Shown: piece after piece, positions 27,127 to 35,368 of the stretch
How the letters are laid out: each line of letters begins with the position of its first letter
Position numbering within the stretch: the first letter of the stretch is position 1
DNA from: Microbacteriaceae bacterium
GTDB taxonomy: Bacteria > Actinomycetota > Actinomycetes > Actinomycetales > Microbacteriaceae
Direction of reading: 5' to 3'
Assembly (NCBI GenBank): GCA_019639055.1
Contig: JAHBSP010000003.1
Span: 62,001 to 126,000 of the forward strand
DNA length: 64,000 bases
The notes under the pieces: generated by a model
Database searches by the model: none
Told to the model about the DNA's origin: nothing
What the model saw: only the letters and a program-made list of their open reading frames with translations
Translations under genes and position numbers: made by a program

Positions 27127-27381
27127 TTATTTTCTGCCGGTAAGTAATCTGTAAAGTGCTAGAACAATTACCGATCCGCCGACAGCTAGTGCCCAGGATT
27201 CAAGCGAAAAGAACTCGTTCATATCTGCTTTGAAAATTACCTGCCCTAGCCATCCACCTAGGAGAGCACCAACCACACCGATTAGCAGTGTGGACAGCCA
27301 TCCTCCGCTGGACTTGCCCATAATGAGCTTGGCAAGTGCACCTGCGATTAAACCCAGAATTAGAAACGGTATAAATCCCAT
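27127..27381 (-). CDS. GlsB/YeaQ/YmgE-family stress membrane protein
   Basis: An 84-residue, three-helix protein of the transglycosylase-associated family. GFIPFLILGLIAGALAKLIMG and the Gly-rich GVVGALLGGWLGQ are diagnostic. Family members are induced by envelope or general stress; molecular function is not settled. It lies 45 bases after the DUF membrane gene on the same strand. Confidence 0.88.
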   Translation of the reverse strand: MGFIPFLILGLIAGALAKLIMGKSSGGWLSTLLIGVVGALLGGWLGQVIFKADMNEFFSLESWALAVGGSVIVLALYRLLTGRK

Positions 27382-27426
27382 CTTTGACTCCTTTGTCTGT
27401 CAGTTTCGGGTTGTTGAACTATTTTA

Positions 27427-27900
27427 TTACTCTTCATCTTCAATCTGCCAAAGGAACCGCACATTGGACCAATAAATCAGGTAGTGAACCACAACAACGG
27501 CGGTAAGGATTACCAGCATCCATTCCGTCGGAATTTTTACTAGGAGGTTCAGAATAATTAGCAGCGGGATGACTGTGGCGTAGTAGACATACACTCGCCT
27601 GGTCGCCTTGTTGGTAGTGGCTGTTAGTAGCTCGTCCTCGTCAAGAAACTCTGGTGGGAATAAGCCAAAGTAACGGATTCGCTGCTTCGGGTGGCGCTTA
27701 TTGTGGCGAATTATTTGCCATGTGTAAGCAATCGCACCAATAAAAAGCATGACCAAAATAGCTATCATTGCAACTGCGGCGGCGCTTGAAAGGTTGGCGA
27801 CTTCATCTCCGTTGACCGCGTTCAAGATAGTGACAACTAGAACCAGTGAGTAAAGAAATACCTGCCAGAAGGGCGATCTTGCGTCGAGAATTTTTTTCAT
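27427..27900 (-). CDS. Membrane protein of unknown function, partner of an XRE regulator
   Basis: 157 residues with four hydrophobic helices in two hairpins (about 10-30, 45-65, 105-122, 125-145) and an acidic C terminus ending DEE. ATG 27900 overlaps the XRE stop (ATGA), so the two are translationally coupled. The pairing of a short Cro/CI-type regulator with a small four-helix membrane protein recurs in Gram-positive genomes. I do not recognise a function. Confidence 0.7.
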   Translation of the reverse strand: MKKILDARSPFWQVFLYSLVLVVTILNAVNGDEVANLSSAAAVAMIAILVMLFIGAIAYTWQIIRHNKRHPKQRIRYFGLFPPEFLDEDELLTATTNKATRRVYVYYATVIPLLIILNLLVKIPTEWMLVILTAVVVVHYLIYWSNVRFLWQIEDEE

Positions 27901-28103
27901 GCTTCTTCCTCTTCCAGCCAAAATAGTTCAGCTACATTCACTTTCAACGCTTGGGCGAGTTTCAGTGCCAGCGTAACTGACGGTGAAAATTCGCCTTTTT
28001 CGATAAACGCGACAGTTTGCCGAGTGACCCCGACAAGACCACCTAGGTCTGTCTGGGTCAACTCAAGCGCTGTTCGGTGTGTGCGCACACTGTTATGCAA
28101 CAT
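27897..28103 (-). CDS. Small XRE-family transcriptional regulator
   Basis: 68 residues that are essentially one helix-turn-helix: LTQTDLGGLVGVTRQTVAFIEKGEFSPSVTLALKLAQAL, then an acidic tail ending in EEEEA. It lacks any effector domain. It lies nine bases after the export-protein gene and overlaps the next gene by four bases. Likely autoregulator of this operon through the repeats at 28621-28680. Confidence 0.87.
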   Translation of the reverse strand: MLHNSVRTHRTALELTQTDLGGLVGVTRQTVAFIEKGEFSPSVTLALKLAQALKVNVAELFWLEEEEA

Positions 28104-28112
28104 GACTCTAAT

Positions 28113-28592
28113 TTATCGAGCGAACCAGTAGATTATGACATCTAGGGCAAATACTGCCAAGATTCCGAACAATACACCCCAAATAATGATGGATATTGTT
28201 TGCCACAAGAGTACAATTCTGGTTTTCGCGCCGAGGCCGATTAGTGCAACTGCGGTTAGTTGGCTGGGGAGTGCTAACTGACCTAGAAGGCTCACCCCTG
28301 GGACTCCAAATTTGTTCATCCAGTTCTGAAGTTTCTGCATTCTTCTGCCTGGCTCTTTGTCTTTCACGATTGACTTGCGGACCGTCTGTGAGATGTAAAC
28401 GACAACATACATGCTGATTAGGTTTCCGACTATTGCCGCGGCAACCGCAATGAATGGGTTAACTCCGGCAAGGATTCCCAGTAGCGCACCACCATATGAT
28501 TCGATGTAGGGGATGGCCCCAATCGCGATCACTGCCAGCCACTGCCAGATCGGGTCTGCACCTGTTACAAAGTTCCAGATTGCTTCAAACAT
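28113..28592 (-). CDS. Putative small multidrug export protein (PF06695-like)
   Basis: 159 residues with four membrane helices. IPYIESYGGALLGILAGVNPF at about residues 27-47 is the hallmark of the so-called small multidrug export family; the middle loop is basic. ATG 28592 has a GGAG Shine-Dalgarno. It leads a minus-strand operon with the XRE regulator. Transport activity of the family is not well proven. Confidence 0.72.
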   Translation of the reverse strand: MFEAIWNFVTGADPIWQWLAVIAIGAIPYIESYGGALLGILAGVNPFIAVAAAIVGNLISMYVVVYISQTVRKSIVKDKEPGRRMQKLQNWMNKFGVPGVSLLGQLALPSQLTAVALIGLGAKTRIVLLWQTISIIIWGVLFGILAVFALDVIIYWFAR

Positions 28593-28620
28593 TTTTACTC
28601 CAACTTTCTCAAAGACTTGA

Positions 28621-28680
28621 TGTTAGGTTTTTCTAACATTATGTAATGTATACCGAACATTATGTTATGTCAACCTAACA
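28621..28680. promoter_or_regulatory. Operator-like repeats and promoter of the XRE operon
   Basis: AACATTATGT occurs at 28635-28644 and 28656-28665, exactly 21 bases apart (two helical turns). TGTTAG (28621) and CTAACA (28633, 28675) form inverted repeats around them. On the minus strand TTGACA (28673-28668) and TACATT (28650-28645) are 17 bases apart, so the repeats overlap the promoter. The XRE protein is the obvious candidate to bind. Confidence 0.6.
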
Positions 28681-28722
28681 TTGAAAATTTGTCGAAAATC
28701 CCTCAAAAAATCAGAATGTGCC

Positions 28723-28728
28723 TAAGCT
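28723..28728 (+). promoter_or_regulatory. Leaderless -10 box of aldo/keto reductase gene
   Basis: TAAGCT, six bases, then GTG 28735. Confidence 0.45.
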
Positions 28729-28734
28729 TGAAGG

Positions 28735-29592
28735 GTGAGTGACTTAGCTGAAAACACTGAAAATAACATTCCTAACCTGCGACTTAATGACGGTAATCAA
28801 ATTCCGCAGCTTGGCTTTGGAGTATTCAAAGTAGCTGACGAAATCGCTGAACAGGTGGTGACGGATGCGCTACACACCGGATATCGCCACATCGATACCG
28901 CGATGATTTATAAGAACGAGGAGGCCGTTGGTCGTGCAATAAACTCCAGCGCGATTCCTCGTGAAGAACTGTTTATCACTACTAAGCTTTGGAACACCGA
29001 TCAGGGTGCAGACACCGCAATTCCGGCGTTTGAGGCGAGCCTAGAACGACTGGGACTTGATTATGTGGATTTGTATCTCATCCACTGGCCGGGAAACGAT
29101 AGCGAGCGATACCTCCGCAGTTGGGAAAAACTTGAGGAGATTAAGGAAAGCGGTCGGGCAAGAAGTATTGGTGTTTCCAACTTCCGGATTCGCGATATTG
29201 AGAACCTAGCCGCTGCCGGTCTCACTGTGCCTGCGGTGAACCAGATTGAGTTACACCCAGCCTTCCAGCAGCACGAGTTGCGCACATTCCAGGAGCCTCG
29301 CGGAATCCGCACCGAAGCTTGGGGTCCGTTAGGGCAGAACAAATATGACCTACGCACTCTGGATGGAATTGAAGGTATTGCAGAAAAGCACGGTAAGAGC
29401 ATCCAGCAGGTAATTATTCGCTGGCACTTGCAATCTGGCGTGATTTTGTTCCCTAAGTCTTCAACTAGGGAGCGTATTGAGGAAAACTTCAACGTGTTTG
29501 ATTTTGAGTTGGACGCGGATGACCTCGGCACTTTTGCAGGGTTCGATCGCGGCCAGCGCGTCGGTTCAAACCCTGACGATGTAGATTTTTAG
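28735..29592 (+). CDS. Aldo/keto reductase
   Basis: NADPH-dependent carbonyl reductase of 285 residues, closest in pattern to 2,5-diketo-D-gluconate reductases. The catalytic tetrad is visible: Asp and Tyr in RHIDTAMIYKNEEAVG, Lys in ITTKLWN, His in YLIHWPG. IGVSNF and the NADPH-binding FPKSSTRERIEENFNVFDFEL follow. The physiological substrate is unknown. Confidence 0.9.
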   Translation: MSDLAENTENNIPNLRLNDGNQIPQLGFGVFKVADEIAEQVVTDALHTGYRHIDTAMIYKNEEAVGRAINSSAIPREELFITTKLWNTDQGADTAIPAFEASLERLGLDYVDLYLIHWPGNDSERYLRSWEKLEEIKESGRARSIGVSNFRIRDIENLAAAGLTVPAVNQIELHPAFQQHELRTFQEPRGIRTEAWGPLGQNKYDLRTLDGIEGIAEKHGKSIQQVIIRWHLQSGVILFPKSSTRERIEENFNVFDFELDADDLGTFAGFDRGQRVGSNPDDVDF

Positions 29593-29604
29593 TCTCTAGT
29601 AGCT

Positions 29605-29695
29605 ACTCCCTACCCTTTTTGGGATGTGCCTACCCCTGTAAAGAGTAGGCTCACTTCAGAAAAGGTAGGGAGTCCGCAAATAAGTGGTAGGGAGT
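29605..29695. repeat. Three copies of GGTAGGGAGT, one inverted
   Basis: ACTCCCTACC at 29605-29614 is the reverse complement of GGTAGGGAGT at 29664-29673 and 29686-29695; the two direct copies start 22 bases apart. Inside lies a second inverted pair around GCCTACCC and GAGTAGGC. The segment is between convergent genes and may be a transcription end for both, but no long T-run is seen. Confidence 0.65.
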
Positions 29696-29709
29696 GGGCC
29701 AGAGGAGCC

Positions 29710-31182
29710 CTACGAAGCCACAACCGGGAAAATGTCGTTAGTCCAGCCGGGGAGCCACTGGTGAATTGACCAGAAAATCCGGTGAATCTCCCAACCCGTC
29801 CAGAGCGGATACCAGAAAACACTAAGTGCACTGGCAAGCCCCAAAAACATTCCCAAACCCAAAAGCGCCGGCTGTCTTCTATATATCGAGTCGGATGCGC
29901 GACCGATTATTCTCTTAATCACGATTGCAAGAGCCAAATACAGGAAGGGCTGGAAGGCAATCGTATAGAAGAAGAAAGTGGTGCGTTCAGGAAATAGCAG
30001 CCATGGCACAAAACCTGCACCGAAGGCGACCAGCACGAGCCAGTAATTGCCACGGAAAGTGCCGCGCATAAGCATCCATAACAGCGCAATGATTGCTGCA
30101 ATAGCTGCATACCAAAGCAGTGGGTTAGGCAGATTAGAAATAAAGCCGATGCACTCGTTCGCGCACTCTGCCGGACGATCCACATACATTATTGATGGCC
30201 GAAGCAGTAGTGGCCAAGTCCAAGCAGGAGCCATCGACGAGTGGTGGCTATCGAGGCTCACATGCCAGTTCAGAATGCTCTGATGGTAGTGCAGAAGACT
30301 CAGAAATGCGCCGGCAATACCATCAGGGCCGCCGTTATTTACAGACCATTGTCGATTCCATCCTGAATCGCTCAGGAACCAACCCAGCCAGGTTGAAAGA
30401 TATGCAAGCGCGGCAAAAACGACCATATATACGAAGTTAATTGCACCTAAACCAAGCCCCTTGAGTAGCCAAAAACGCTTAGCTGAGAGTTTCAGTGCCT
30501 CCCAGTCGCGCACAACAACCCAGATACCGAAGGCAGCAACAAACCAGATTGCGCTCCACTTCACGGAACAGGCAAGGCCAAGAATCACCCCGGTAGCGAG
30601 CAACCACGGTCGCCATTTTTTGGTGCGATGTTTCGTATCCATCAGCAGCGTGAGTGTGGCGAGTACTAGCAGAAACGCTAAATGAATATCGAGGAGGGCA
30701 ATGCGACTCATAACTATTGCGTTGCCATCAATAGCGAGCATGTAGCCTGCGAGAGTAGCCACAATCGTCGACTTCGTGATCAGTAACGCAATCACGAAAA
30801 TTAGCGGAATAATCAGTGTGCCAGCGACTGCACCGGCGATCCTCCAACCGAAAGAATTGTCTGCCCCGAAGACCGCCATGCCGGCACCGATCATCCATTT
30901 GCCCATCGGCGGATGCGCAATATAACTGGGGTCTGTAAAGAACCCGTCTAGAATTCCGGCATTCCAGCTATCGTTATAACCGCTCGGCCATTTCGAGGCG
31001 TATCCGAGAATCCACTGCGTGTAAGCATCCTTCACGTAGTAGGTTTCATCGAACATCAGCCGGTTTGGATATCCGAGTCCAGCGATTCTGAGAGTGCCGG
31101 CCAGTAGCGTAAGCAGTGAGACTAACAGAATCCGTGTCTGTGTCAGGCGGGTAGACATCCGTTTCCAGATTCTGTCAATCAT
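29710..31182 (-). CDS. pmt: Protein O-mannosyltransferase (PMT, GT39)
   Basis: Transfers mannose from polyprenyl-phosphate-mannose to Ser/Thr of exported proteins as they cross the membrane. About 490 residues with ten or more helices. The first outer loop carries the catalytic DE-containing LMFDETYYVKDAYT, then DPSYIAHPPMGKWMIG; a PMT_4TMC-like C-terminal domain follows. ATG 31182 (MIDRIWKRM) with AAGGTGG upstream is chosen; a longer frame would overlap rsmI. The donor is made by the ppm1 gene at 9.9 kb. Confidence 0.9.
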   Translation of the reverse strand: MIDRIWKRMSTRLTQTRILLVSLLTLLAGTLRIAGLGYPNRLMFDETYYVKDAYTQWILGYASKWPSGYNDSWNAGILDGFFTDPSYIAHPPMGKWMIGAGMAVFGADNSFGWRIAGAVAGTLIIPLIFVIALLITKSTIVATLAGYMLAIDGNAIVMSRIALLDIHLAFLLVLATLTLLMDTKHRTKKWRPWLLATGVILGLACSVKWSAIWFVAAFGIWVVVRDWEALKLSAKRFWLLKGLGLGAINFVYMVVFAALAYLSTWLGWFLSDSGWNRQWSVNNGGPDGIAGAFLSLLHYHQSILNWHVSLDSHHSSMAPAWTWPLLLRPSIMYVDRPAECANECIGFISNLPNPLLWYAAIAAIIALLWMLMRGTFRGNYWLVLVAFGAGFVPWLLFPERTTFFFYTIAFQPFLYLALAIVIKRIIGRASDSIYRRQPALLGLGMFLGLASALSVFWYPLWTGWEIHRIFWSIHQWLPGWTNDIFPVVAS

Positions 31183-31215
31183 AATAACCACCTTAAGAGT
31201 TTCGGCTGAACTTAG

Positions 31216-31221
31216 TAGCCT
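31216..31221 (+). promoter_or_regulatory. Leaderless -10 box of rsmI
   Basis: TAGCCT, six bases, then GTG 31228. Confidence 0.45.
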
Positions 31222-31227
31222 TAGAGG

Positions 31228-32085
31228 GTGATTATTTTGGCGGGAACACCGATCGGCAACCTCGGCGATGCGACCACCCGGCTTCGGGATGCGCTCCAAA
31301 GCGTCAAATATATTGCTGCCGAAGATACCCGGGTCACCAAGCACCTCTGCATCGCACTCGGTATAGAAACCGCCGCGAAACTGATTTCACTGAATGACTT
31401 CAACGAGGCTTCCCGAGTGGAGCAGCTTCTTGATATCGCTAGCGAGGAAGACCTACTAGTTCTAAGTGATGCCGGAATGCCCACAATCTCCGATCCCGGA
31501 TTCAAACTTGTGAGAGCTGCAGTGGATGCCGGAATTGAAGTCACTGCGCTCCCAGGGCCAAGTGCCCCAATTATGGCGCTAGCAATTTCGGGTCTACCTA
31601 GCGATCGTTTCACTTTCGAAGGTTTTATGCCCCGTAAAGCGGGCGAGCGCGCCAGACTGCTCCGGGAACTAGCTAGTTTGCCCCACACGCTTATTTTCTT
31701 CGAATCGCCTAATCGGTTAGTGGCTGCTCTGGAAAGTATTGCTGCGGAACTGCCCGATCGCGAAGTTGCTGTGGCGAGGGAGTTGACGAAAAAATTTGAG
31801 GAAGTGCGCAGGGGTAAAGCGTCGGATCTCCTCGACTGGGCCCGTGAAGGCGTAAAGGGTGAGATTGTGCTGCTCATTTCCGGAGTTGCTAAAGGTTCGG
31901 AGGCTGATCCAGCGCAGAGTGAGGCAAAACTCGATACAGCAGTAGCCGCCGTTTTTCAGAAAATTGCGGAAGGTGCATCCACGAAGGATGCGGTAGCGGA
32001 GGAAGCGAAAGCTAGGGGCATCCAGAAGCGTGAGCTCTACGAAGCAGTTTTGAAAGTAAAAAGTTCCGCGAGCAAGTTAAACTGA
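31228..32085 (+). CDS. rsmI: 16S rRNA (cytidine-1402-2'-O)-methyltransferase
   Basis: Methylates C1402 of 16S rRNA in the decoding centre. The SAM-dependent tetrapyrrole-methylase fold is seen in ILAGTPIGNLGDATTRL at the very start, AAEDTRVTKHL, VLSDAGMPTISDPGFKLV and ALPGPSAPIMAL. 285 residues. GTG 31228 begins directly before the conserved N terminus. Divergent from pmt. Confidence 0.95.
   Translation: MIILAGTPIGNLGDATTRLRDALQSVKYIAAEDTRVTKHLCIALGIETAAKLISLNDFNEASRVEQLLDIASEEDLLVLSDAGMPTISDPGFKLVRAAVDAGIEVTALPGPSAPIMALAISGLPSDRFTFEGFMPRKAGERARLLRELASLPHTLIFFESPNRLVAALESIAAELPDREVAVARELTKKFEEVRRGKASDLLDWAREGVKGEIVLLISGVAKGSEADPAQSEAKLDTAVAAVFQKIAEGASTKDAVAEEAKARGIQKRELYEAVLKVKSSASKLN
32078..32083 (+). 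promoter_or_regulatory. Leaderless -10 box of metG overlapping the rsmI stop
   Basis: TAAACT, six bases, then ATG 32090. Its last T is the first base of the rsmI stop TGA. Confidence 0.5.
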
Positions 32086-32089
32086 TGTA

Positions 32090-33652
32090 ATGGCTCAAGG
32101 CTCTTTCTATGTCACCACACCGATTTTTTATATCAACGATGTGCCGCACATTGGTCACGCATACAGCGAGGTGGCAGCCGATTTTCTAGCCAGATGGCAT
32201 CGTGCAGTGGGAGACGACACTTGGTCACTTACCGGAACCGATGAGCACGGGGAGAAGATTCTCCGCTCCGCACAGGCCGCCGGTTTACCGCCGCAGGAGT
32301 GGGCAGACAACCTTGTGGAAACAGCTTGGAAGCCACTTCTTGACGCAATCAATATTTCCAACGATGACTTCATCCGGACCACCGAAGAAAGGCACGAAGA
32401 CGGCGTTCGCCGTTTCATTCAGCGACTTTATGATCGTGGATATATTTACTTCGGGGAGTTTGGCGGTTATTACTGTGTTTCTTGTGAGGAATACAAGAAC
32501 GAACCTGACCTGATTAAAAACGATGATGGCGATCTTCTTTGTGCAATTCACAAGAGGCCCGCGGAGTATCTCAGCGAAGAAAATTATTTCTTCAAACTGA
32601 GTGAATTCACCCAGCCACTACTTGATCTTTACGCTTCAAATCCGAATTTTGTTAGCCCAGATTCACGCCGCAACGAGGTCATCAGTTTCGTAAAGCAGGG
32701 ACTCCAAGACCTCTCAATTTCGCGCAACTCTTTTGACTGGGGTGTGAAAATTCCATGGGACGAATCACACATTGTCTATGTGTGGGTGGATGCGCTCATC
32801 AACTACATAACCGCGATCGGCTGGGGAGTAGACGACCAGAATTTCAGTCGCCGTTGGCCGGCAACACACATTGTCGGTAAAGACATCCTGAGATTCCATG
32901 CTGTTATTTGGCCGGCAATGCTAATGGCCGCAGGAATTGAAGTGCCTAAGCAAGTATTCGGTCATGGTTGGCTCCTCGTCGGCGGTGAAAAGATGAGCAA
33001 ATCTAGTGGCACCGGTGTTAGTCCGGTAGAGCTTACTGCAGCCTACGGAGTAGACGCTTTTCGCTACTACTTCCTAAAAGCGGTAGTTTTTGGTGCTGAC
33101 GGAAACTTCTCACTAGAAGATATTGAGGCTCGCTACAATGCTGAACTTGCAAACGGTTTTGGCAACCTTGCAAGTCGTGTACACGCCATGGCCGTGAAAT
33201 ATTTCGAAGGTAAAGTGCCGGAGGCTAGCGCTAAAGGCGAGGCGGAGAAGGTTGTCTCGACTCTGATTCAGGATGCCGTATCCGGCGCACACAAACAGGT
33301 TGAAGCAATCGACATCACGGGTGCGCTAAACAAGCTTTGGACAATTGTTGACGGTCTGAACCACTACCTCACCGAGCAGGAGCCTTGGCATTTAGCGAAA
33401 GATCCGGCAAATGCCGATCGCTTGGCCACAGTCATCCGCACTTCACTTGAAGGCTTACGTGTATTGGCGGTCGCACTTTCTCCGGTAATTCCAGAAACTT
33501 CAGAGAAGCTTTGGGTCGCACTTGGTGCGGTAGAAAGTATCGGTGCACTGTCAGTGCAGAACCTGCTAGAGGCCGCTAACGGGGAACTTCCAACTGGCTC
33601 TGCCCTTGGAACACTACCTGTGCTTTTCCCTAGAATCGACAACAAGGACTAA
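32090..33652 (+). CDS. metG: Methionyl-tRNA synthetase
   Basis: Charges initiator and elongator tRNA-Met. 520 residues with HIGH-type FYINDVPHIGHAYSEV near residue 10-25, WSLTGTDEHGEKI, the connective domain with YYCVSCEEY (reduced zinc knuckle) and the KMSKS loop EKMSKSSGTGV. There is no C-terminal tRNA-binding extension, as is usual for this short form. Four bases after rsmI. Confidence 0.97.
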   Translation: MAQGSFYVTTPIFYINDVPHIGHAYSEVAADFLARWHRAVGDDTWSLTGTDEHGEKILRSAQAAGLPPQEWADNLVETAWKPLLDAINISNDDFIRTTEERHEDGVRRFIQRLYDRGYIYFGEFGGYYCVSCEEYKNEPDLIKNDDGDLLCAIHKRPAEYLSEENYFFKLSEFTQPLLDLYASNPNFVSPDSRRNEVISFVKQGLQDLSISRNSFDWGVKIPWDESHIVYVWVDALINYITAIGWGVDDQNFSRRWPATHIVGKDILRFHAVIWPAMLMAAGIEVPKQVFGHGWLLVGGEKMSKSSGTGVSPVELTAAYGVDAFRYYFLKAVVFGADGNFSLEDIEARYNAELANGFGNLASRVHAMAVKYFEGKVPEASAKGEAEKVVSTLIQDAVSGAHKQVEAIDITGALNKLWTIVDGLNHYLTEQEPWHLAKDPANADRLATVIRTSLEGLRVLAVALSPVIPETSEKLWVALGAVESIGALSVQNLLEAANGELPTGSALGTLPVLFPRIDNKD

Positions 33653-33658
33653 ATTCTC

Positions 33659-34504
33659 GTGGCTATTTCTGATTACCCTCCCTTGCCGACGCCGTTACAA
33701 CACGGCATTTACGACAACCATACCCACCTACAAATGGTGCGCTTCGGTGAAGAAGACATCAGTATCGATGTTGATACAGCCCTCGATCTGGCCGAAGCCT
33801 CCGGAGTGGTGGGTGTTGTTTATGTAGGCACTGATTTCGAGAGCAGCAGTTACGCGGTTGATTTAGCTGAACGTGACAACAGAGTCCTGGCTGCAGTGGC
33901 CCTGCATCCGAACGATGCCGCAGAGCTTGAAGAAGCAGGCACTCTCGATACTGAGCTTGCAAAGATTGAAGCACTCGGTGGTCATCCTCGGGTTAGAGCG
34001 TTTGGTGAAACCGGTATCGATTTTTTCCGCACCGAAAGCGAAATAGGTAGATCTGGTCAGATACGTAGTTTTGAGGCTCATATTGAATGGGCGAAGCGCT
34101 TTGGTAAGGCAGTGCAGATTCATGACCGCGACGCACACGATGAGGTTGTTGTCACCCTGAAAAAAGTGGGAGCGCCAGAAAAGACCGTTTTTCACTGCTT
34201 TAGTGGCGATATTGAACTGGCGAAGATTTGTGCCGACAACGGCTGGTACACATCCTTTGCCGGAACGGTTACCTTCAACAACTCCAAAGGGATTCAAGAA
34301 GCAGCAAAGTATATTCCGCAGGAACTTATTCTTACCGAGACTGATGCTCCATTCCTAGCCCCTGCCCCATACCGCGGTAAGCCCAACAGTTCATTTGCCA
34401 CCGTATACACGCTGCGATTTATCGCTGAACTTCGCGGCATCGATGCTGAGGAACTTGCAGAGCAGGTCGGTAAAAATACTCGAGCAGTTTATGGAGAGTG
34501 GTGA
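33659..34504 (+). CDS. tatD: TatD-family metal-dependent DNase
   Basis: 281-residue TIM-barrel hydrolase. Metal ligands are visible in YDNHTHLQM (His-x-His), FGETGIDFFR, QIHDRDAHDE, VFHCFSGD and LTETDAPFLAP. Family members act as 3'-5' exonucleases in DNA repair or degradation. GTG start, six bases after metG and five before rsmA, so it is in the metG-tatD-rsmA-ispE operon. Confidence 0.93.
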   Translation: MAISDYPPLPTPLQHGIYDNHTHLQMVRFGEEDISIDVDTALDLAEASGVVGVVYVGTDFESSSYAVDLAERDNRVLAAVALHPNDAAELEEAGTLDTELAKIEALGGHPRVRAFGETGIDFFRTESEIGRSGQIRSFEAHIEWAKRFGKAVQIHDRDAHDEVVVTLKKVGAPEKTVFHCFSGDIELAKICADNGWYTSFAGTVTFNNSKGIQEAAKYIPQELILTETDAPFLAPAPYRGKPNSSFATVYTLRFIAELRGIDAEELAEQVGKNTRAVYGEW

Positions 34505-34509
34505 GATAA

Positions 34510-35364
34510 GTGCTTGGCGCATCCCAAATTCGCAGAATTGCTGAAGAACTCGACCTGAATCCGAGCAAGAAGCTAGGTCAAAACTTTGTGCACGACGCCA
34601 ACACTGTGCGCAGGATTGTGCAACTTGCAGAAGTTACTTCCGAGTCTCATGTTATTGAGGTGGGTCCTGGCCTTGGATCGCTTACTCTGGGTCTTCTCGA
34701 GACCGGTGCCAAGGTTGTTGCGGTTGAGGTCGACGACCGTTTAGCTAAAAGGCTGAGACCAACAATTCGTGAGCATGCCGGAGAGGCGGAGGCAGAAAAT
34801 CTCACAGTCTTGAATATGGATGCGCTAAAAATTACCCGAGACTCCCTCGAGGAACCGTACCCTGAAGTTCTCGTTGCAAACCTGCCCTACAACGTATCGG
34901 TGCCGATATTTCTGCACCTGTTGAGTGAGTTTCCTGAAATCACCAGAGCATTGGTGATGGTGCAGGCAGAAGTTGGCGAACGACTCGCTGCTACTCCGGG
35001 ATCGAAAATTTACGGTGGACCCAGCGTGAAAGCAGCCAGTTATGGCGAGCTCAAAGTGGCCGCTACTGTGCCACGTAATATTTTCTGGCCGGTACCAAAT
35101 GTTGATTCCGTGCTGGTCTCATTCCAGAGGAATTCCGAAAATGACGAACTGGGCGAGACAGAACGCACCAGGCTTTTCAACATTATTGAGGCGGCATTCT
35201 CGCAGCGTCGCAAAATGCTTAGGCAGTCACTCTCCGGATATTTCGGGAGCTCAGCACGCGCATCCGAAGCTCTAAAGGAAGCAGGAATTGACCCTACTCT
35301 CAGGGCAGAAACCCTCTCCCTGAGCGATTTTCTCGCGCTCGCGAGAATCACTCCACTAGGCTGA
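34510..35364 (+). CDS. rsmA: 16S rRNA (adenine-1518/1519-N6)-dimethyltransferase
   Basis: Dimethylates two adjacent adenines in helix 45 late in 30S assembly. KKLGQNFVHDANTVRRIV, the SAM-binding IEVGPGLGSLTLGL, VEVDDRLAKRL, and the catalytic VANLPYNVSVPIF are all present in 284 residues. GTG 34510 start. Confidence 0.97.
   Translation: MLGASQIRRIAEELDLNPSKKLGQNFVHDANTVRRIVQLAEVTSESHVIEVGPGLGSLTLGLLETGAKVVAVEVDDRLAKRLRPTIREHAGEAEAENLTVLNMDALKITRDSLEEPYPEVLVANLPYNVSVPIFLHLLSEFPEITRALVMVQAEVGERLAATPGSKIYGGPSVKAASYGELKVAATVPRNIFWPVPNVDSVLVSFQRNSENDELGETERTRLFNIIEAAFSQRRKMLRQSLSGYFGSSARASEALKEAGIDPTLRAETLSLSDFLALARITPLG
35357..35362 (+). promoter_or_regulatory. Leaderless -10 box of ispE overlapping the rsmA stop
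   Basis: TAGGCT, six bases, then ATG 35369. The final T begins the rsmA stop TGA. Confidence 0.5.
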
Positions 35365-35368
35365 GTTT

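Noticed and set aside
31183..31344. N-terminal extension of the PMT gene
   Set aside because: It would overlap divergent rsmI by over 100 bases and adds residues unlike any PMT; ATG 31182 has a good ribosome site.
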